Assembly: GCA_910585095.1 (NCBI GenBank)
Contig: CAJUBU010000009.1
Location: 1 to 64,000, forward strand
DNA length: 64,000 nucleotides
Source: an uncultured Lachnospira sp.
GTDB lineage: Bacteria; Bacillota; Clostridia; Lachnospirales; Lachnospiraceae
Direction: 5' to 3'
Shown here: one piece after another, positions 1-8,355 of the stretch
Layout of the letters: the number at the start of each line of letters is the position of its first letter
How positions within the stretch are numbered: position 1 is the stretch's first letter
Made by a program: the position numbers and the translations under genes
Notes under the pieces: model-generated
The model's input: only the letters and a program-made list of their open reading frames with translations
What the model was told of the DNA's origin: nothing
The model's database searches: none

Positions 1-1
1 A

Positions 2-28
2 GTTCAAGAAGAAGAGCAACAATCATAA
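2..28 (+). CDS. possible C-terminal end of an upstream gene
   Basis: One frame reads VQEEEQQS and stops with TAA at 26-28, 15 bp before the chemoreceptor start. The acidic, glutamine-rich tail looks like a protein C-terminus, but eight codons cannot identify a gene. It could equally be non-coding leader DNA. Confidence 0.25.
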   Translation, partial: VQEEEQQS

Positions 29-43
29 AAAGGAGAGTTTACC

Positions 44-1831
44 ATGAAGAAAAGATTTTCAATCAGTGACATGACAGTCAAAGCGAAGATTACAATGTTT
101 AGTATCATGATGATGGTTTTAATGATTCTTATTTCAGGTGTTGGAATATGGTCTGCAACGACTATTAATAAAGCTAGAAGCAAGCGTTATGATAATTATG
201 CTATGGGACAGTATTATTTAAGCAACGCATATAGCAATTTTGCAGATATCAAAGTGCGTTTGCGTAATATCTTATATATGTATGCAGATGACCCAGTAGC
301 ATTACAGTCCGAAATTAATGATGTACAGACATATAAACAGACTGTAAAAGAAAACTTAGGTAAGTTTGAGGAACGATTAAATAATTTTGATTCTACGATT
401 CGCAGTAATTATGAGAGTGTTGATTCTGATATGAATACCTATATCGAGTTTGGAGAAGGATTGATTCAAATGGTTCGGAATGGCAGAGTTGAACAGGCTA
501 TGACAGAACTTTCAACAACAGGTATTACAACAGCTTCAAAAGTTGAGACAGAATTGTTAAAATTGATAGAGAATATGGCAAAAGCTTCCGATGAAAACAA
601 TCAGAAAGTAGAATTTAATCTTACAGCAACGATGGTAATTTTAGCTATTGTTTCAGCATTAGCATTAATTATTACATTAGCATACAGTTTGATTCTTATT
701 AAGGCAATTACAGGACCTGTTAAGAAGTTGGCTATAGCAGCAAAGAAGATGGCAGTAGGTGATGTTGATGTTGATTGTAAAAAGATACATAATGATGATA
801 TTGGAAGTCTGATGGATAACTTTAGCGATATGGCAAATGCTATTAAAGAACAGGCACGAGTAGCTGATGTTATTGCAAAAGGAGATTTTACGATTGAAGT
901 TACACCACGAAGTGATAAGGATATTCTTGGAAAAGCTCTTTATCGATTGGTTGCAGATGAAAATGCTACATTAAATAGCATAAAAGAGGCAGGTGCGCAG
1001 ATAACTGTAGGTTCAGAGCAGGTGGCAAATGCCAGTCAGGCATTGGCACAAGGCTCAACCGAACAGGCAAGTGCTTTGGAGCAGGTAACAGCTTCTATGG
1101 ACGAGGTTACACAACGTACAAAGGATAATGCGACAAAGGCTGGAGAGGCTAATACATTAGTAAGCAACATTAAAGAGATGGCAACATCTGGAAATGACCA
1201 GATGAAGTCAATGATACAGGCAATGGATAGTATTAATGAATCATCAGAAACCATTTCTAAGATTATTAAGACCATTGATGATATTGCATTCCAGACCAAT
1301 ATCTTGGCATTAAATGCAGCAGTTGAGGCAGCTAGAGCAGGCGTACATGGCAAAGGATTTGCCGTTGTAGCAGAGGAAGTAAGAAATCTTGCAGCAAAGA
1401 GTGCATCGGCAGCAAGTGAGACGGCGGAGATGATAGAAGATTCTATCCGAAAGATTGCAAATGGAACAAAGCTGGCAGAGGAAACAGGAAAATCATTGGA
1501 TGAAATCGTTGCTTCTATTGAGGAGATTGTAGGATTAATTAATAATATAGCAATCTCATCAAATGACCAGTCAACAGCAATCTCACAGATAGACCAAGCA
1601 ATTTCACAGGTATCAACGGTAGTACAGACCAATGCAGCTACAAGCGAACAATGTGCGGCGGCAAGTGAACAGCTTTCAAATCAGGCTGTTACACTGAAAC
1701 ATTTAATTGAACAATATAAGTTGGCATCAGCATCAACACATAATACATATGCTGATAATTTTGATACAACATCATCATACAGCAATAATGAGCCTGTTAT
1801 ATCATTAGATGGTGATTTTGGTAAGTATTAA
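44..1831 (+). CDS. methyl-accepting chemotaxis protein
   Basis: This is a membrane chemoreceptor that would pass ligand binding on to CheA/CheW and the flagellar motor. The 595-residue protein has a first membrane helix at about residues 14-37, a helical extracellular sensor to about 195 that resembles four-helix-bundle (4HB_MCP) domains, a second membrane helix at about 196-219, and a HAMP domain. A second HAMP-like stretch (about 280-320) follows. The long cytoplasmic coiled coil carries the highly conserved hairpin tip, visible as DDIAFQTNILALNAAVEAA and then GKGFAVVAEEVRNLA. The start follows a good ribosome site (AGGAGAG at 32-38). The ligand cannot be predicted. A family A hairpin lies 24 bp after the stop. 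Confidence 0.95.
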   Translation: MKKRFSISDMTVKAKITMFSIMMMVLMILISGVGIWSATTINKARSKRYDNYAMGQYYLSNAYSNFADIKVRLRNILYMYADDPVALQSEINDVQTYKQTVKENLGKFEERLNNFDSTIRSNYESVDSDMNTYIEFGEGLIQMVRNGRVEQAMTELSTTGITTASKVETELLKLIENMAKASDENNQKVEFNLTATMVILAIVSALALIITLAYSLILIKAITGPVKKLAIAAKKMAVGDVDVDCKKIHNDDIGSLMDNFSDMANAIKEQARVADVIAKGDFTIEVTPRSDKDILGKALYRLVADENATLNSIKEAGAQITVGSEQVANASQALAQGSTEQASALEQVTASMDEVTQRTKDNATKAGEANTLVSNIKEMATSGNDQMKSMIQAMDSINESSETISKIIKTIDDIAFQTNILALNAAVEAARAGVHGKGFAVVAEEVRNLAAKSASAASETAEMIEDSIRKIANGTKLAEETGKSLDEIVASIEEIVGLINNIAISSNDQSTAISQIDQAISQVSTVVQTNAATSEQCAAASEQLSNQAVTLKHLIEQYKLASASTHNTYADNFDTTSSYSNNEPVISLDGDFGKY

Positions 1832-1854
1832 TTGTATTAAAAAAGCTGTATAAA

Positions 1855-1962
1855 AAAGGACTGTTATAAAATAAGCAAATTATATAAGATATAATAAATA
1901 TGGTAAGTAAATAGATTGTTAATATCTTGTATTAGAAAGTTTATTTTATGACAGTCTTTTTT
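1855..1962. repeat. family A inverted repeat, copy 1 (terminator-like)
   Basis: The arms at 1855-1874 and 1941-1960 pair with two mismatches in 20 (left GGACTGTTATAAAATAA) and are followed by T-rich sequence. An inner pair, ATAAGATAT and AATATCTTGTAT, is shared with copies 2 and 3. It lies 24 bp after the chemoreceptor stop and probably terminates transcription. Confidence 0.75.
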
Positions 1963-2091
1963 GTCGCATTAAAATGGATAATTATTGTATAGTTGAATCA
2001 TTATGAAAGATTAAAAAGTAAAATTTTCAATTGAATATGAAAGTTAAATATAAAAAAATGACTTTTTTGTATACCATTATACATAAATATA

Positions 2092-2100
2092 TGATATAAT
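2092..2100 (+). promoter_or_regulatory. extended -10 promoter candidate
   Basis: TGATATAAT matches an extended -10 element (TGnTATAAT). No good -35 is seen at 17 bp. It would drive the small gene at 2180 and perhaps the FIST gene. Confidence 0.4.
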
Positions 2101-2179
2101 GTGCTATAGTATTTGACATTATATAACTGTAAGGGTATAATTGGCTGGTACATACAAAAAATGCAAAGGGGTGATAGGA

Positions 2180-2380
2180 TTGGCGGGACAAATTTATAAC
2201 ATGATTCAAAAAATTGTTACAGAGAGGTCAAGGGGAAACCAAATTATTGCGAACAGTGTAAGAACAAAAATTATTCTTAAAGGAATCGCAATTGATAAAT
2301 ATACACCAACATCTCCTGATGATTTTGCTGTTATGCAAAAATTGCGCGAAGTAGCAAAAGAATATGGTTTGATAATTTAG
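2180..2380 (+). CDS. small hypothetical protein upstream of FIST protein
   Basis: I do not recognise this 66-residue protein. The frame is open from a TTG at 2141, but the TTG at 2180 sits 7 bp after AGGGGTGAT and is the better start. The product is basic at first and mostly helical, with LRxxAKEYGLII at the C-terminus, no membrane segment and no cysteine. It lies 34 bp before the FIST gene and could be co-transcribed with it, so a regulatory or adaptor role is possible but unproven. Confidence 0.55.
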   Translation: MAGQIYNMIQKIVTERSRGNQIIANSVRTKIILKGIAIDKYTPTSPDDFAVMQKLREVAKEYGLII

Positions 2381-2414
2381 TCTATTAAAATAGTAATGAA
2401 AAGGTGGGATAATA

Positions 2415-3518
2415 TTGGCAATTAAAACAATTTCCATTAAGGGAACAGACAGTAAAGATATGGCTTTACAAGCAAAAGAGGCGTTGAAAGAGTTTGAAAC
2501 AAAATTTTTATTATTTTTTGCTTCAAGCTTTTATAACGATTCTAATCCAGCAGCAGAATTAAGTGCAGTATTTCCAGATAGTAAGGTTATAGGTTCAACT
2601 GCGCATAGCGAGTATTGTAATTCTACATATACAAGTCGTTCTGTTAGCATTATGGCTATGGATAAAGATAGTGTTGAAGATATATGTGTTAAAGTAGTAG
2701 AGGATATTGGTGAAGAAATCAATATCAATGAAACAGTCAAAGACATGGAAACTTATTTTGGTGGCAGTGAGGAAATTTTTAATAATTTTGATAAATATGT
2801 TGGAATTATTCTTTTTGAATCAAGTGCTAAAGCAGAAGAAATTTTTATGGACCGTTTAGGTGATGCTACAAACATATTGTTTGTGGGAGGTTCATCTTCA
2901 GCAGCAGAAAACAATATCTCCAGAGTATATGCCGATGATAAAGTATATGAGAAAGCGGCAGTTTTAGCTATATTAAAGACGGTAAAAGGGTATGATGTAC
3001 TTAAAACACAAAGTGCAAGTGTTCTGTCTGATAGAAAGTTATTGGTAACAAAATCAAATTTGCGTGATAGAATTTTATATGAATTTGATAATAGACCTTG
3101 TGGAGAAGTGTATGCAGAAGTACTTGGTGTTTCAGTAGATAAAATCAAAGATTATTTTGTATCCAACCCTTTAGGTATTGTAATTGGTGATGAAATTTTT
3201 GTACGTACCTTTGACCAAATTAAAGATGGTGGAATTACTCTCCACTGTGGACTCCCAGAAGGAGCAGAAATTAATGTGTTAAAAATTGGTGATATTGTGG
3301 CTGATACAAAACAGGCTTTAGATAATGTAATTACTTATAAGCCAGCAGGAGTCATTAATTTTAATTGTTTATATCGCACTTTTGAAATGTTAAATAAAGA
3401 GTTGACACAACCTTATTGTGCGTTATTTGGAAGATATCCTAGTATTGGACTTTCTACAGGCGGTGAGGCCTTTTTAGGACATATTAATGAAACTTCTACA
3501 GTGTTGATTATTAAATAA
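2415..3518 (+). CDS. FIST domain signal-transduction protein
   Basis: FIST N/C proteins are predicted cytoplasmic small-ligand sensors that often accompany chemoreceptors, kinases or diguanylate cyclases. This 367-residue protein has a FIST_N region (about 15-205) with FASSFYNDSNPAAELSAVFP and GSTAHSEY, and a FIST_C region (about 225-350) with NPLGIVIGDE, CGLPEGAEINVLKIGD and a final GRYPSIGLSTGGEAFLGH. It has no membrane helix or signal peptide. It starts with TTG after AGGTGGG. The chemoreceptor two genes upstream suggests shared sensory input, which is inference. The ligand is unknown. A family A repeat follows the stop within 10 bp. Confidence 0.85.
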   Translation: MAIKTISIKGTDSKDMALQAKEALKEFETKFLLFFASSFYNDSNPAAELSAVFPDSKVIGSTAHSEYCNSTYTSRSVSIMAMDKDSVEDICVKVVEDIGEEININETVKDMETYFGGSEEIFNNFDKYVGIILFESSAKAEEIFMDRLGDATNILFVGGSSSAAENNISRVYADDKVYEKAAVLAILKTVKGYDVLKTQSASVLSDRKLLVTKSNLRDRILYEFDNRPCGEVYAEVLGVSVDKIKDYFVSNPLGIVIGDEIFVRTFDQIKDGGITLHCGLPEGAEINVLKIGDIVADTKQALDNVITYKPAGVINFNCLYRTFEMLNKELTQPYCALFGRYPSIGLSTGGEAFLGHINETSTVLIIK

Positions 3519-3527
3519 TAAAAAAAA

Positions 3528-3620
3528 ATGGGGCTGTCGCATAAAAGACGAAATATATAAGAAGTTGTATTATATTTTACAATATCTTGTGTTTGATTTC
3601 CTTCATGTGACAGTCCTTTT
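3528..3620. repeat. family A inverted repeat, copy 2
   Basis: The left arm GGGCTGTCGCATAAA (3531-3545) pairs imperfectly with the right arm at 3601-3620 (ATGTGACAGTCCTTTT). The inner motif CAATATCTTGTGT is also present. This copy ends exactly where homology of the next gene to S8 proteases begins, so it may mark a rearrangement breakpoint. Confidence 0.75.
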
Positions 3621-3667
3621 GACGTAACATTTATGTAACACTAGAGGGGATAGACTACACCCATGAA

Positions 3668-5044
3668 ATGTTTAGAAACAGTGCAGGAAATAGTAAAATT
3701 GCTGTTTTATGGGACCAGACTTTTAAATCGAACACTGTGAAAGATGTAAATGTATTGCCAAATTCTGTGCCATATGGAGAGTTGTTTTTTAAAGAGGATA
3801 TTGACCGAATTTTATCGGATATTGACAAGGGAGTAGAACCACAAGAACAATATCCAGACATTGAAAAAACCGGACATGGCACATATGTGGCGAGTGTTGC
3901 AATAGGGGCAGCGCCAGATGCTGAATTAGCAATTATACGATTAAAACCTGCTAAACAGTATTTAAGAGACTTTTTTTTAATCAATGATTCAGCAGAAGCA
4001 TTTGAAGAGTCGGATATTATGATTGGCGTGAAGTATTTGTTAGAATATTCAAGAAGTGTTGGAAAGCCTATGGTCATACTTTTAGGACTTGGAACAGGGA
4101 GCGGTCCGCGTACAGGAGCCACACCGCTTGGAAATGTATTAAATACTGTAGCTACAATGAGTAATATTGTTGTTGTCACAGCGATGGGAAATGAGGCAAA
4201 TACAAGAGGGCATGTGGAAGGAGTTGCAGAATCCGAAACCAATCCTTATACGATTGAGTTAAATGTGGGCAATTCAGAAAAGGGATTTGTATTAGAAATA
4301 TGGGCAAATACGCTGGATGTACTGTCTGTTTCTATCGTTTCGCCATCGGGTGAATCGAATCCTCGAATCCCTGCAAAAGAAGGAGAGACAACCAAACTCA
4401 ATTTTATTTTGGAAAAATCTCAAGTTGAGATTAATTATCAGGTGGTAGAATCCATTTCAGGATATGAATTGATATTTATTAAATTTATAAGACCAGCAAG
4501 CGGCATATGGAAAATTAATGTATATAGTTTAACCAATATTCTTGGCAGTTTTAACGCGTGGCTTCCTATCAAAGCTTATTTGTCAGGTGATACGTATATG
4601 CTGCGTTCTATACCAGATACAACACTTACAGAAATATCAGCAGACAGCAGAGTAATCAGTGTTGGTTCATATAATCATGTGACAGGAGCAGTGGACATTG
4701 ATTCAGGAAGAGGATATGCAGCATTAGGGTGGGTAAAACCAGAATTGGTTGCCCCGGGAATTAATGTATATGGTGCAAAATCAGGCGGAGGCTATACTTA
4801 TAGAAGCGGCACCAGTGCGGCAGCAGCAATTGTTGCTGGCGCTGCAGCGTTGTTGCTGTGTTGGGGTGTATATTATGAAAATGAGATACTGCTCGGAAAT
4901 AATGAGGTCAAATATATATTGATAAGAGGTGCTGTCCGAAGAGATACATTGGCAACGGATACATTTGAAGAATATCCAAACCCTGTATTGGGCTATGGAA
5001 AAATGAATTTATTTAATTCATTTATACAATTAAGAGTAACATGA
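3668..5044 (+). CDS. S8 (subtilisin-like) peptidase, Csp-like, truncated at the N-terminus
   Basis: The gene is related to clostridial subtilases of the Csp type, usually about 550-600 residues and linked to spore germination. The catalytic His (GHGTYVASV, His70), oxyanion Asn (AMGNEAN, Asn175) and catalytic Ser (RSGTSAAAA, Ser383) are all present, with the usual Csp-type insertion between. The N-terminus is cut: codons before the ATG read LEGIDYTHE, matching the family's D-S/T-G-I-D-Y-T-H block but with Leu at the catalytic Asp, and a stop codon and repeat copy 2 sit just upstream. No well-spaced ribosome site precedes ATG 3668 (AGAGGGGAT is 16 bp away). It is probably a pseudogene or an inactive pseudoprotease, as some Csp proteins are. 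Confidence 0.75.
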   Translation: MFRNSAGNSKIAVLWDQTFKSNTVKDVNVLPNSVPYGELFFKEDIDRILSDIDKGVEPQEQYPDIEKTGHGTYVASVAIGAAPDAELAIIRLKPAKQYLRDFFLINDSAEAFEESDIMIGVKYLLEYSRSVGKPMVILLGLGTGSGPRTGATPLGNVLNTVATMSNIVVVTAMGNEANTRGHVEGVAESETNPYTIELNVGNSEKGFVLEIWANTLDVLSVSIVSPSGESNPRIPAKEGETTKLNFILEKSQVEINYQVVESISGYELIFIKFIRPASGIWKINVYSLTNILGSFNAWLPIKAYLSGDTYMLRSIPDTTLTEISADSRVISVGSYNHVTGAVDIDSGRGYAALGWVKPELVAPGINVYGAKSGGGYTYRSGTSAAAAIVAGAAALLLCWGVYYENEILLGNNEVKYILIRGAVRRDTLATDTFEEYPNPVLGYGKMNLFNSFIQLRVT

Positions 5045-5116
5045 TTGAATATAAGAATAATTTATAAAGTGTACAATACTTTTTATAAGTTGTTATGAAA
5101 GGAGCAGCAAAAATAT

Positions 5117-5938
5117 ATGAGTACTACAAAATATAAAGCACTCGCATTGGATTTAGATGGAACGTTGATGGATAGCAATAAGAGGTTGTCAGAAGCAAAT
5201 AAACAAGCAATATGGGCGGCAATTGATGCAAAAATTGCAATTATTCTTGCTTCAGGAAGACCATTGTTTGGCGTACAGCCAGTAGCAGAGCTGTTAGAAT
5301 TAGAAAAAAGAGGCGGATTTATACTGGCTTACAATGGCGGCAATATATGGGATTGTAAAGCACATAAACTTGTTTATAAAAAAGAGATACCATCCAATTG
5401 TATAACCAATATATGTGAAGTTGCAAACGAATTTGATGTTGCTCCTTTGACTTATTATGGGGATAAAATTATATCAGAGAAGGCTCATGATGAATATGTT
5501 ATAAAAGAAGCTTTTTGTAATAATGCAGAAGTTATGCAGATTGACGATATTCCAGCGTTTGTAGATTATCCAGTAGCGAAACTTTTAATTGTGGGTGAAC
5601 ATAAGAAATTATTACCTGCAAGAGATAAACTCCTTAATCTTAACGGAAATGAATTGGATATATTTTTTTCTGAAGATTATTTTCTGGAGATTGTGCCAAA
5701 AAATATTAGAAAGGATGTTTCTATTGATACATTATTACTGCATTTGGGCATAAGACAATCAGAGTTGATTGCATGTGGTGATGGATTAAATGACATATCG
5801 ATGATACAGTATGCAGGACTTGGTGTCGCTATGAAAAATGCCTATCCAGATGTTAAAGAAATTGCAGATTATATTGCACCTTCCAACGATGAAAATGGAG
5901 TAGCAGAAGTGATAAAAAAATTTATTTTACAGAAATAA
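5117..5938 (+). CDS. Cof-type HAD-IIB family phosphatase
   Basis: This is a cytoplasmic haloacid-dehalogenase phosphatase, 273 residues, of the Cof/YidA type that dephosphorylates sugar phosphates or cofactors. Motif I is ALDLDGT (Asp12 nucleophile, Asp14 acid), motif II is LASGRP, and motifs III/IV are the Lys before GDGLNDISM that binds Mg. The C2B cap lies between about residues 85 and 190. The start follows GAAAGGAGC with a spacing typical of Firmicutes. The actual substrate cannot be read from the sequence. The gene stands alone and ends 62 bp before a family A hairpin facing the convergent LCP gene. Confidence 0.9.
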   Translation: MSTTKYKALALDLDGTLMDSNKRLSEANKQAIWAAIDAKIAIILASGRPLFGVQPVAELLELEKRGGFILAYNGGNIWDCKAHKLVYKKEIPSNCITNICEVANEFDVAPLTYYGDKIISEKAHDEYVIKEAFCNNAEVMQIDDIPAFVDYPVAKLLIVGEHKKLLPARDKLLNLNGNELDIFFSEDYFLEIVPKNIRKDVSIDTLLLHLGIRQSELIACGDGLNDISMIQYAGLGVAMKNAYPDVKEIADYIAPSNDENGVAEVIKKFILQK

Positions 5939-5953
5939 AAAATGCAGATATAA

Positions 5954-5987
5954 GCAAATAGCAAATCGGATTGTAAATATCAATATT
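5954..5987 (+). repeat. family B repeat, copy 1
   Basis: This copy reads AAATAGCAAATCGGATTG then TAAATATC. The same core recurs near 24059, 25653, 28748 and 52307. It lies between a stop codon and repeat A3. Confidence 0.5.
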
Positions 5988-5999
5988 TGTTTCATTTAA

Positions 6000-6098
6000 A
6001 AATAAGGACTGTCGCATTAAGAAAATCAAATACAAGATATAAAATATAATATTAAATAATATCTTGTATATTTAATCTTTTTGTGACAGTCCTTATTT
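6000..6098. terminator. family A inverted repeat, copy 3 (bidirectional terminator)
   Basis: Near-perfect arms AAATAAGGACTGTCGCA (from 6000) and TGTGACAGTCCTTATTT (to 6098) enclose an inner inverted pair TACAAGATAT/ATATCTTGTA. It sits between the convergent HAD and LCP genes and can serve both strands. Confidence 0.8.
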
Positions 6099-6120
6099 TA
6101 TATTTAAAATCGTTTTAAGT

Positions 6121-7755
6121 TTAATTGGTTATAGGTGTGTTGTTCGTCGAATCTTCTAAATTTTCAAGTTCTTGAATAACCTCATCTACATTAAATATTT
6201 CATCATTTTGTGTTTTTTGAATCAATTTAATTGCCATATTAACAGAATCATAATCTGGACGACATGCCCAGCCTGAACCGCCGTATACTTGTAATGGTTT
6301 TATATAATCGATTTCTCTTGCTTCTGGTGTAAATGTCAATGAGTAAGATTGAACATTCCAAGGGGTCGAGTCTGAAAGTTGGTCTTTAATTAATTGTTGT
6401 ATGGATTCGGTTGGCATGTTCGTATACATCATATCTGAAACGGCTTCTAAAATAGCAGAATAATTTGTTAAAATTGCTGGTGAAGTCGCTTTTGCTATCA
6501 TAGCAGATATGGCTGCCTGTTGATTTTTACCACGTCGTAAATCTCCTTCTGCTACGAATGCTTCACGTTCTCTTACAAAAGCTAATGCTTTAGCTCCATC
6601 ACATTCATTGGCACCCTTGACAAAATGATAACGTTCAGGGGCAGCATTGGTGCCATTAACAAAGTCTACATCAGAAAAGATAGTAATACCACCTAGTGCA
6701 TCAATAATATTGACACAACCATCAAAATTAACTTTGAAAAAGTAATCAATATCAACACCAAAAAGATTTGATAAAGCTTCCATTGAATATTTTGTACCTG
6801 CATTACCAGCATGAGTAAGTTTATCAAGTCCTGTAATCATCTTGCCAGAAGAATCTGGTCTGCTAATATTAATATAGTAATCTCTTGGTGTAGAAATTAA
6901 CATAACTTGTCTTGTTTCTGGATTTATAACGGCTAAGATATTGACATCACTTCGACCTGTATCGCTGATAGTGCCATAGTCGTCATTGCCAGAAATATAC
7001 ATGACAAAGCAATCCCCTTTTTGCTTAACTTCACCCTTTTCAACAGCGACTTTTGTTGTAATTGTAATCGTGTCTAATATACGTGTTTTGCTATCAAAAT
7101 TTTCATTTTCTTCCAAAAGTGTTTTATACATATTGGAATTAATTGCAATCAATTGAATTTCACTATTTTCATATAATGCGGCAGTAATTTGTTCCCAACT
7201 ATCATATGTTTTTACATTTAATGAAGTATTATTTTCAGTGTTAATGTTATCAATTGCTTTTACAGGAAGGTTTCCATCATATTGGCTGTTGTATCCATAA
7301 GTATAATTTAATGTGTCTGCAATAGAAGAAGCAGTATCTTCTTTGAGAACAACAAGATGTATGGAGTCCGTTTTTGTAATGTTGGAGGTAATTCCCTGCA
7401 AAGTCCAGTTGACTTTAGAACCTACAAGATATCCAAATACAAGCAATATGGAAACTAATATTGATAAAAATTTACCAATGCCACGAGATTTTGTAAATTG
7501 AGAAGTAAAATTGTATAGTAACAATAATATAATAACAATAATAAACATTGCTAGATATTTTAATGGAAAAATATTTAATTTTATAATTTCATAAGTGAAA
7601 AGTATTGAAATTATAAGTTCAACTATAACGAATAAAATTCCAATTAGTGAAGAGATACCACGTTTTTTGCGTTTCAGTTGCTTTTTATTGAGTTTAGAAC
7701 TGCTTTTGAAAATATATTTCATATCTCTATTGGTTCTAGAAAAAAAACCAGACAT
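6121..7755 (-). CDS. LCP (LytR-CpsA-Psr) family cell-wall polymer ligase
   Basis: LCP enzymes transfer undecaprenyl-linked teichoic acid or capsule polymers to peptidoglycan on the outer membrane face. The 544-residue protein has a basic cytoplasmic N-terminus, about three membrane helices (roughly residues 37-57, 64-84 and 96-114), an accessory domain, and the LCP core. The core shows GRSDVNILAVINPETRQV, LISTPRDYYINI, KLTHAGNAG and FVREREAFVAEGDLRRGKNQQ, containing the Asp and Arg residues that bind the polyprenyl pyrophosphate. The extra N-terminal helices and accessory domain are common in clostridial members. It is a single gene, convergent with the HAD gene. Confidence 0.92.
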   Translation of the reverse strand: MSGFFSRTNRDMKYIFKSSSKLNKKQLKRKKRGISSLIGILFVIVELIISILFTYEIIKLNIFPLKYLAMFIIVIILLLLYNFTSQFTKSRGIGKFLSILVSILLVFGYLVGSKVNWTLQGITSNITKTDSIHLVVLKEDTASSIADTLNYTYGYNSQYDGNLPVKAIDNINTENNTSLNVKTYDSWEQITAALYENSEIQLIAINSNMYKTLLEENENFDSKTRILDTITITTKVAVEKGEVKQKGDCFVMYISGNDDYGTISDTGRSDVNILAVINPETRQVMLISTPRDYYINISRPDSSGKMITGLDKLTHAGNAGTKYSMEALSNLFGVDIDYFFKVNFDGCVNIIDALGGITIFSDVDFVNGTNAAPERYHFVKGANECDGAKALAFVREREAFVAEGDLRRGKNQQAAISAMIAKATSPAILTNYSAILEAVSDMMYTNMPTESIQQLIKDQLSDSTPWNVQSYSLTFTPEAREIDYIKPLQVYGGSGWACRPDYDSVNMAIKLIQKTQNDEIFNVDEVIQELENLEDSTNNTPITN

Positions 7756-8355
7756 ATTAAATCCTCATTTCTGTATTGTAAATTTAAGTTTATTCTCGTG
7801 AGTAACGAGTTCATTTGTAAATTGTTCCAGCTAAAGATTTGCTTTGGCTATTATAACATGCTTATATAAATGGCACAAGTAAAACATTTATATCAAGTAT
7901 ATGCAATATAACAGGAATTTACATAATATTTTTAAATTGTTTTATTTTTGTTTTGAAAGAGTTTATCATTTTTTAAAGATATTTATTCTATTTACGTAGT
8001 GATTATGATAATGGTTAAAAAATTATTCGTTAAATGAATCGTTAAAGAAAACTTCTTAATATAAAAACATAAAAATGTCATTAAAATCCTATGATAGCTT
8101 AACATTATTAAGTGAATTGATAAATATAAAAGAGTATGTATATAAATTTTATTAAGATTATTAAAAAAATGCTTATTTATTTAAAGTAAAAAGATAAAAT
8201 ACTTGTGTTTAGAAAGTTTACACTTTATAATATTGGAAGCAAGAGATGTCATGTTTTGCGAGGCACCTTTATGTTAAGATAAATAGTATATTTCGCAGGT
8301 CATCTTTATGTTGATAAAATCGCTATGGCGTATAAAAAGAAAGGGTAAAATCATT
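7756..8355. other. 600 bp AT-rich intergenic region between LCP gene and gdhA
   Basis: The divergent promoter region holds no convincing reading frame. A candidate gdhA promoter is at 8203-8231. Near its end a 37-bp-offset imperfect direct duplication is seen, with CTTTATGTT at 8267-8275 and again at 8304-8312, each preceded by a GCGAGG/CGCAGG block. The rest shows nothing I can assign. Confidence 0.5.
8203..8231 (+). promoter_or_regulatory. sigma-A promoter candidate for gdhA
   Basis: TTGTGT (8203-8208) and a perfect TATAAT (8226-8231) are separated by 17 bp. Transcription would give a leader of about 115 nt containing the 8253-8320 direct duplication. Confidence 0.6.
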
